Below, piece after piece: positions 22,340-27,261 of a stretch of DNA of 27,261 bases. The stretch is from contig JACQHI010000056.1 in assembly GCA_016199105.1 (NCBI GenBank), positions 1-27,261 of the forward strand. The letters are read 5' to 3'. The translations under genes and the position numbers were made by a program. The first letter of the stretch is position 1, and the number at the start of each line of letters is the position of its first letter. Source of the DNA: Lentisphaerota bacterium (GTDB taxonomy: Bacteria; Verrucomicrobiota; Kiritimatiellia; JAAZAB01). The notes beneath the pieces were generated by a model. That model did no database searches. It had not been told where the DNA came from and saw only the letters and a list, made by a program, of their open reading frames with translations.

Positions 22340-23188
22340 TCACACTCCGGAGAAAGACCCAAACCCCCCGTCGATCGCCAGGCTGGCGCCGGTGGTGAAC
22401 GAGGCGGAGGGCGAGCACAGATAAACGATGGCGCCGATCAGTTCCTCGGGCTTTCCGTAGCGTTTCATGGGGGTGCCGCCGAGGATATCGGATCCGCGGG
22501 AGGCCGTGAGCACGCCCGGCGTTTTGGCGATGAGGTCCGCGTTCTGGAGCGTGGGGAAGAAGCCCGGCCGGATTTCATTGACCCGGATGCGGGCGGAATG
22601 ATTCATCGCCATGTCCGCCGCCAGCCAGCGCGTGAAATTGCTCACGCCGGCTTTGGCCGAAGAGTACGCCGGCGTCCGCGTCAGCGGCGTGTCGGCGCTC
22701 ATGGAGGACGTGTTGATGATGACCCCTTCGCCCTGCCGGATCATCACCTTGCCGAAGATCATGGATGGAATGATCGTGCCCATGATGTTCAGGTCGAACG
22801 TGAATCGGATGCCTTCCACCGTGAGGTCGGAGAAATGGATGCCGTCCTCCTTCCGGGTGATGGCCTTGGGATGGTTGCCGCCCGCGCCGTTGATGAGGAT
22901 GTCCGCCCGGCTGTAGTGGCTCAGGACGGCATCCCGCGCCTTGCTGACGCTTTCGGGGTTGAGCACGTCGAGCTCGATACCGATCGCGTCGCCGCCGCCG
23001 GCGACGATCTCGTCGGCGGTCTTCCGGGCTTCCGCCAGGCGGAGATCCAGGCAGGCGACTTTGACGCCCAGTTGGGCGAGCCCGCGGGCCACGGCGCCGA
23101 ACAGCACCCCGCCCGCGCCCGTGATGGCGGCAACCTTGCCCTCCAACGAGAACATTTCGGCCAATTGTTGGCGTGCCTTCGGGTTCAC
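22340..23188 (-). CDS. SDR-family oxidoreductase, possibly a fructuronate reductase
   Basis: Classical short-chain dehydrogenase of 282 residues. The cofactor loop is TGAGGVLFG at 23-31, NGAGG at 100-104 stands for the NNAG motif, Ser161/162 and Tyr175-x3-Lys179 form the catalytic centre (PAYSSAKAG), and IRVNEIRPGFF follows. The NGAGGNHPKA stretch and the long loop after it resemble the SDR proteins annotated as D-mannonate oxidoreductases in uronate operons. That fits a neighbouring KDG kinase and KDPG aldolase but is inferred. The start is GTG at 23188 with AAAAGGA upstream. It lies 24 bp after the Gfo/Idh/MocA gene, so the two are probably one operon. Confidence 0.85.
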   Translation of the reverse strand: MNPKARQQLAEMFSLEGKVAAITGAGGVLFGAVARGLAQLGVKVACLDLRLAEARKTADEIVAGGGDAIGIELDVLNPESVSKARDAVLSHYSRADILINGAGGNHPKAITRKEDGIHFSDLTVEGIRFTFDLNIMGTIIPSMIFGKVMIRQGEGVIINTSSMSADTPLTRTPAYSSAKAGVSNFTRWLAADMAMNHSARIRVNEIRPGFFPTLQNADLIAKTPGVLTASRGSDILGGTPMKRYGKPEELIGAIVYLCSPSASFTTGASLAIDGGFGSFSGV

Positions 23189-23212
23189 ATTTGCCGTCCT
23201 TTTCCGCGGACC

Positions 23213-24289
23213 TCAGCCCCAGTTGCCGCGTATCGCTTTGCCGGTCTCGTTCGATTTATACATGGCCGAAATGATTTCGATACAGGCCAGGCCGAGTTGC
23301 CCGCTGATGCCGTACATGGGTTCCTCGTTGTTCATCACGCAGTCCACCGCGTAAGCCAGCTCGTCCACGTAACCCAGATTCAGGAATTCGTCCACGGCGG
23401 GCTTGGTCCACCCCTTGGTGTTGTCGGTTTTTTCGATGACATAGGAGGCGCCGGGGCGGCTGTAGAGCGTCAGGAAGGAGCCGAAGGTGAGGTCGGCCTT
23501 GATGTTGCCTTCCGAGCCGTAAACCTCGACCTTGTCGTCCATGCCGCCGACGGTGATGTAGTTGCCTTCCACGAACGCGTGCTCGCCGTTGGCGAATTTC
23601 ATGATGCCGACGGCGAAATCCTCGCCGCCGTTGTCCTTGTGCACATAGTTGTCCTTCAGGCCGCCGTTGCATTTGCCGATGACTTCGACGACCTTGTTTT
23701 TGCCGTCGTTGCCGAGGAGGTGCAGGGCCCAGCCGATGGGATGAATGGCGAGGTGAATCAGGCAGCCGCCGCCGCAGGACTGTTTGTTCTTGGCGAAGGG
23801 GCTGTGGGTGCCGTTATGGCATTCCTTGGCTTTCACGTACAGCATTCTGCCGATGCTGCCTTCCTTGATGAACTCGATCATTTTGCGGAGGGCGGGCGAG
23901 AAAACCCAGTCCTCGCCGTAGAACAGCTTGACGCCGGCTTTTTTGCAGACGTCCACGACTTCCTTGGCGTCTTCCACCGTCGTGGCCAGCGGTTTCTCGC
24001 AGAACACGTGTTTGCCGGAGCGGGCGCAGGCGAGCGCGACGTCATGATGCAGGAAGTTGGGCACGCACACGGAAACCAGATCCAGGTCCTCTTTTTCCAG
24101 CATCTCGTTATAATCGGCGTACGTCTTGGGGATGCTCCATTTTTTGGAAATCGCCTCGAGGTTGTCGATCGCGGCCACGGCGCGAATCTCCACCTTCGGG
24201 TTCCGCTTGAAACTGTACGCGTGGAAGTCCGCGGCGAATTTCGAGCCCACAATGCCGACCTTGATCGTCTCTTTCGACTTGCCTTTCAT
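23213..24289 (-). CDS. Gfo/Idh/MocA-family oxidoreductase
   Basis: NAD(P)-dependent sugar or cyclitol dehydrogenase family, 358 residues. The N-terminal Rossmann fold shows VGIVGSKFAADFH at 11-23 (a variant of the usual GxGxxG), and the family motif CEKPLA has Lys99-Pro100. GGGCLIHLAIHPIGWALHLLG carries the probable catalytic His183. The C-terminal sheet domain is complete. The start at 24289 is chosen because AAGGAGA precedes it; the frame is open further upstream to 24361 but crosses the divergent promoter region. First gene of the sugar-acid cluster. Its substrate cannot be read from sequence; oxidation of a hexose, uronic acid or inositol derivative is likely. Confidence 0.87.
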   Translation of the reverse strand: MKGKSKETIKVGIVGSKFAADFHAYSFKRNPKVEIRAVAAIDNLEAISKKWSIPKTYADYNEMLEKEDLDLVSVCVPNFLHHDVALACARSGKHVFCEKPLATTVEDAKEVVDVCKKAGVKLFYGEDWVFSPALRKMIEFIKEGSIGRMLYVKAKECHNGTHSPFAKNKQSCGGGCLIHLAIHPIGWALHLLGNDGKNKVVEVIGKCNGGLKDNYVHKDNGGEDFAVGIMKFANGEHAFVEGNYITVGGMDDKVEVYGSEGNIKADLTFGSFLTLYSRPGASYVIEKTDNTKGWTKPAVDEFLNLGYVDELAYAVDCVMNNEEPMYGISGQLGLACIEIISAMYKSNETGKAIRGNWG

Positions 24290-24354
24290 GCGTTTCTCCT
24301 TTTGGATGCGTTCGCGGTGATGCGGGCGATTGTTTTGATGATCCGGCTTTGGTT

Positions 24355-24385
24355 TTGACAACTCAAGAGGCGTACGTCATATACG
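24355..24385 (+). promoter_or_regulatory. Possible sigma70-type promoter for dtd
   Basis: A consensus TTGACA lies at 24355-24360. Downstream are CATATA (24378-24383, 17-bp spacer, weak) and TATACG (24380-24385, 19-bp spacer). It sits 42-72 bp before the dtd start, in the divergent spacer with the Gfo/Idh/MocA gene. Confidence 0.45.
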
Positions 24386-24426
24386 GTTTGGGCGCGGGGC
24401 GCAAGAAAATTGTTTGGCGGAGGAAG

Positions 24427-24879
24427 ATGAAGGCGTTGATACAGCGGGTCGCGCGGGCGCAGGTCACGGTGGAGGGCCGCCTGACGGGCCGGATTGACCG
24501 CGGCATGGTCGTGCTCTTGGGCGTGAAAACGGGGGACGCAGAAGAAGAGGCCCGTTTTCTGGCCGGCCGCACGGCGGCGCTCCGGATCTTCCCCGATGAG
24601 GCCGGCAAGATGAACCGGTCCCTCGTCGAAATCGGCGGCAATGTGCTGGTGGTGTCCCAGTTCACCCTGCATGCCGACACGCGGAAGGGGAACCGGCCCA
24701 GCTTTATCCGGGCGGCGGCGCCGGAGGTCGCGGAGCGCCTTTACGGGCATTACGTGGATTGTTTGCGGCGCATTCTGGGACCCGACCGGGTGGTGACCGG
24801 GTTGTTCCGGACCTCGATGCAGGTGGAGCTTGTCAACGACGGCCCCGTCACTCTCGAGTTGAACAGTCATAACGAATAG
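24427..24879 (+). CDS. dtd: D-aminoacyl-tRNA deacylase
   Basis: Dtd hydrolyses D-aminoacyl-tRNA (and mischarged Gly-tRNA-Ala) and so enforces chirality in translation. The 150-residue length is typical. Both active-site motifs are present: SQFTL at 77-81 and the NxGPxT form NDGPVT at 137-142, which carries the Gly-Pro gate in DTD. The N-terminus MKALIQRVARAQVTVEG is also characteristic. The start at 24427 is set by homology; GGAGG lies only three bases upstream, so a non-optimal ribosome site is used. An amidohydrolase gene follows 30 bp downstream on the same strand. Confidence 0.95.
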   Translation: MKALIQRVARAQVTVEGRLTGRIDRGMVVLLGVKTGDAEEEARFLAGRTAALRIFPDEAGKMNRSLVEIGGNVLVVSQFTLHADTRKGNRPSFIRAAAPEVAERLYGHYVDCLRRILGPDRVVTGLFRTSMQVELVNDGPVTLELNSHNE

Positions 24880-24909
24880 GATTCGCACGGATTGAAAAAA
24901 GGAGACCGC

Positions 24910-25779
24910 ATGATCATCGACGCGCACAACCATCCGGACTGGCACGGTCATAGCCTGGACAAATATCTGGCCAATATGAACCGGCATGGAATCGATGTCG
25001 CCTGGCTTCTGGCCTGGGAGTGTCCGCCGGACGAATACGATCCGAGTTATAATTATTGCATCCCGGAAACGGGGGCGGGCGGGCCGATTCCCTTCGCGCG
25101 GTGTCGTTCCTATGCCGAGCGGGCGCCGGGCCGGTTCGTTCTCGGCTACGCGCCCGACCCGCGCCGGCCGGACGCCATTGACCGTCTGCGCGCGGCGGTG
25201 GAGATTTTCGGCGTCCAGGTCTGCGGCGAACTGAAGCTGAGAATGATGTATGACAATCCCGATGCCCTCCGCCTGTTCCGGTTTTGCGGCGAACGGCGCA
25301 TCCCGGTGACCGTTCACGTAGATTACGAGTTCAAGACCGGGGTCGTGTATCCCCGCCCATCCTGGTGGTATGGCGGCGGCATCGAGCCCCTGGAACGGGC
25401 CGTCCGGAAATGTCCCGACACGGTTTTCCTCGGTCATGCGCCCGGGTTCTGGTCTCACATTTCCGGCGATGACCAGTACGACAAGGCGATGTATCCCGCC
25501 GGCAAGGTCCAGCCCGGCGGCCGGGTCGTCGAGCTGATGCGGACGTGTCCGAACCTGTACGGCGATCTGTCGGCCGGGTCCGGGTGCAACGCGTTGAAGC
25601 GGGACCCGGAATTCGCGAAGGCGTTCATCCTCGAATTCCAGGATCGCCTGCTCTACGCCCGCGATTACTTCGACAACGCACACCAGGAGTTCCTGAATTC
25701 GCTCGGCCTTCCGGCCGGCGTCCTGGATAAGCTCTACTCCGGGAACGCCCTCAAGCTGGCGCCGCTGAAAACGCCCTGA
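24910..25779 (+). CDS. Amidohydrolase-family metal-dependent hydrolase
   Basis: A 289-residue TIM-barrel hydrolase of the amidohydrolase-2 type, whose members hydrolyse or decarboxylate small carboxylic acids. The metal site begins with DAHNH at 4-8 (His6, His8). Further candidate ligands are the His in VTVHVDYEF, the His in FLGHAPGFW and an Asp in YGDLSAGSG. Substrate not identifiable. The start at 24910 is chosen for AAAAGGAG six bases upstream; the frame extends 18 bases more. It shares a strand with dtd and is probably co-transcribed. It ends immediately before the convergent GNAT gene, with no spacer between stop codons. Confidence 0.82.
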   Translation: MIIDAHNHPDWHGHSLDKYLANMNRHGIDVAWLLAWECPPDEYDPSYNYCIPETGAGGPIPFARCRSYAERAPGRFVLGYAPDPRRPDAIDRLRAAVEIFGVQVCGELKLRMMYDNPDALRLFRFCGERRIPVTVHVDYEFKTGVVYPRPSWWYGGGIEPLERAVRKCPDTVFLGHAPGFWSHISGDDQYDKAMYPAGKVQPGGRVVELMRTCPNLYGDLSAGSGCNALKRDPEFAKAFILEFQDRLLYARDYFDNAHQEFLNSLGLPAGVLDKLYSGNALKLAPLKTP

Positions 25780-27075
25780 TCATCCCTTTTCCGGCCCGGT
25801 GATGCCCCAGTATTTCTTCTGGAGCGTTTCGCGCTCGTAGTTCATGAAAGCCAGGGTTTGCGTGTAGTTCATCACCGATTTCTCCATCGTCTCCCGGAAC
25901 TCGCGCACGCGGGGAGAGGCGTCGTCCATCTTCTCGGCCGCCTTGAACTGGGCGACCAGCCGCCCGACATCCGTGTCGCGGACCAGTTGGTACATGCGGG
26001 TGAAGTCGCGCACGCAGACGATGGACTTGATCAGCCGGTGGGCGGACGGCTTCCGTTCCTGGTCGAACACGCGTTCCACATAAACGCCGGGGTCGGCGAA
26101 TTTCTCCTCGGGCGTGTCGATCAGGGCGGTGGCGGCGGCGGGGTTGGCCTTGAGCAGGTGTTGGCTGGCGGCGACGAGGAGATGGCGGGCAATGTCGTCG
26201 GTGTCCGCGATGAAGGGGCCGACGAACGGCCGGATGCGGCCGGGCCGCGTGAAGCAATACCCCTGGACCACGCCCTCGTCGTTCCGATACACGAAGCAGG
26301 CGCCCGGCCCGCCGTCGGCGAACAGAGCTTCCATGATTTCCACGCGCTCCACGAAGGAGGAGGCGTCATAGCGGATCACGTCGGGTAAATCCGTTTTTGT
26401 CATGGCCTGGACATGCAGGGAATCGAAGGCGGCCCCGGCGAATTCCTTGAGTTCATAGGTGGAGCGCCAGAGGCGGAAGGAATTGACGTAGCCGACGGCG
26501 CCATAGACGGTATTGCCCATGGGCGTCGCGTCAAGGCCGTTGACGATCTTGCCGGAGTCGATGGCATACTTGACGCAATGCTGCATCATGGCGTTGGCCA
26601 GGCCCTGGCGTCGCAATTCGGGGTGCACCAGGATCATGCCGATCCACGTGTTGTTCCGGCCGAGCGGCAGCACGGACGCCGTGCCGATGGGAAGGCCCGA
26701 GAGCAGGGCCACGAAGGAGCCGTGCGGATCGAGATCGATCATGCGATGGATGTCCCGCTCGTTCTGGTTCCAACCCGCCCGCATGGTGAGCAGGTGCATG
26801 CTGTCGCGATACTTCCCGATTTCCTTGAGGCGGAAGAAGGGGGTGTTGACCGCCTTGGTGTTGGCGGGCAGCTCGAGCTTGAGGGATTCCGGGACCGTGA
26901 CGTGGATTTTCTTTCCGCTTTTAAAGACGATCTCGACGTCGCGTTCCGGGGCGAACGCGTCGCCCTTGGGATTGTTGAAGCGGAAGCAGCCGTAAAGCTG
27001 GTCGAGATACTTGTCCTTCCCGAGAACGATGCTGGAGACCTTGCGCGGATCGCCTTTTTTGATCAATGTGGCCAT
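25780..27075 (-). CDS. GNAT-family acetyltransferase-like protein, two domains
   Basis: 431 residues. A leading region of about 80 residues (PERDVEIVFKSGKKIHVTVPE) precedes a GNAT fold at roughly 85-215. Its acetyl-CoA loop is VHPELRRQGLANAMM near 152-166, after TWIGMIL, and it ends in NTVYGAVGYVNSFRLWR. A second domain at about 220-345 (MTKTDLPDVIRYDASSFVERVE, then PFVGPFIADTDDIARHLL) resembles the C-terminal GNAT-like domain found in YitH-type proteins. The last 80 residues are helical and not recognised. The acceptor is unknown. AGAGGAG precedes the ATG at 27075. The stop codon abuts that of the amidohydrolase. Confidence 0.8.
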   Translation of the reverse strand: MATLIKKGDPRKVSSIVLGKDKYLDQLYGCFRFNNPKGDAFAPERDVEIVFKSGKKIHVTVPESLKLELPANTKAVNTPFFRLKEIGKYRDSMHLLTMRAGWNQNERDIHRMIDLDPHGSFVALLSGLPIGTASVLPLGRNNTWIGMILVHPELRRQGLANAMMQHCVKYAIDSGKIVNGLDATPMGNTVYGAVGYVNSFRLWRSTYELKEFAGAAFDSLHVQAMTKTDLPDVIRYDASSFVERVEIMEALFADGGPGACFVYRNDEGVVQGYCFTRPGRIRPFVGPFIADTDDIARHLLVAASQHLLKANPAAATALIDTPEEKFADPGVYVERVFDQERKPSAHRLIKSIVCVRDFTRMYQLVRDTDVGRLVAQFKAAEKMDDASPRVREFRETMEKSVMNYTQTLAFMNYERETLQKKYWGITGPEKG

Positions 27076-27261
27076 GCGTCACTCCTCTGCTGTCAGGGTT
27101 GTTGCGGGTTCGGGGAGGTATTTATAAACACGCCGCGCCGGAATTGGAAGCGGAAAGATCGAGGCGGCAGGCAAAAAATCCAACCGTGCTGCTTCTTGCA
27201 AAACTCCAGACGGCTCGCCGGAGTCTCGCCCTCCATGTTACCAAACACGTGGTTTTCCGGA
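27076..27261. other. 186-bp region at the window edge, no gene recognised
   Basis: It contains the ribosome site of the GNAT gene and an AT-rich TTTATAAA at 27121-27128 that could be the -10 element of its minus-strand promoter; no good -35 is seen. The remainder has no credible ORF, though a gene could begin beyond the edge. Confidence 0.4.

Noticed and set aside
22598..24358. 586-codon open frame on the plus strand opposite the SDR and Gfo/Idh/MocA genes
   Set aside because: Crosses two well-supported genes and their spacer; composition (His, Asp, Val, Ala, Gly) typical of an antisense frame.
24286..25683. 465-codon open frame on the minus strand opposite dtd and the amidohydrolase
   Set aside because: dtd motifs and a good ribosome site support the plus-strand genes; no domain in the antisense product.

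Overview
The window (about 60% G+C by eye) reads as a chromosomal segment of an uncultured Gram-negative-type heterotroph. The gene mix (rho next to tig-clpP-clpX, nucleoside salvage, a uronate/2-keto-3-deoxygluconate cluster, many radical-SAM and small toxin-antitoxin genes) and the heptamer-rich spacers would fit the Kiritimatiellota/Verrucomicrobiota/Lentisphaerota or Omnitrophota neighbourhood. That placement is a low-confidence inference; there is no rRNA or tRNA gene here to test it.

Layout. 1-4402 (+): the 3' part of rho, then tig, clpP and clpX, a transcription termination and protein quality-control block. 4412-4777 (-): panD, convergent with clpX. 4902-10380 (+): a secreted 5'-nucleotidase-like phosphoesterase, a DUF2207-like multi-pass membrane protein, a membrane protein with a striking C-terminal Cys-Gly tail (a Cys at every third residue), and 7 bp later a radical SAM/SPASM enzyme. 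The last three genes look like a substrate-plus-maturase system and are the best candidate here for an undescribed system. 10384-13026 (-): an alpha/beta hydrolase, a solitary HicB-like protein and a CCA-adding/poly(A) polymerase family enzyme. 13228-15868 (-): a nucleoside salvage operon (pyrimidine-nucleoside phosphorylase, purine-nucleoside phosphorylase, cytidine deaminase). 15949-16416 (-): a RelE/ParE-like toxin with a probable antitoxin. 16614-17702 (+): a lysine 2,3-aminomutase family enzyme with a short C-terminus. 17755-18570 (-): an unrecognised envelope protein. 18668-19003 (+): pterin-4a-carbinolamine dehydratase. 19022-24289 (-): KDG kinase, a KDPG aldolase fused to a VOC-like domain, a D-2-hydroxyacid dehydrogenase, an SDR and a Gfo/Idh/MocA oxidoreductase, consistent with uronate or related sugar-acid catabolism. 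24427-25779 (+): dtd and an amidohydrolase. 25780-27075 (-): a two-domain GNAT-like protein.

Non-coding structure is unusually rich. Several spacers hold tandem heptamers. The best is 22273-22328, where eight consecutive 7-mers come as four matched pairs; 35 bp of the same composite recurs at 14520-14554 and supplies the stop codon and last residues of a phosphorylase. A REP doublet (REPIN/BIME-like) with GTAG heads and compensatory stem changes lies at 21188-21251. An 11-bp perfect inverted repeat sits just upstream of the KDPG aldolase. A symmetric hairpin at 19000-19025 holds the stop codons of both convergent genes in its arms. A cluster of seven ACGT tetramers lies at 13107-13170. No CRISPR array, tRNA, rRNA, insertion sequence or phage gene was seen, and no gene-free stretch exceeds about 215 bp.
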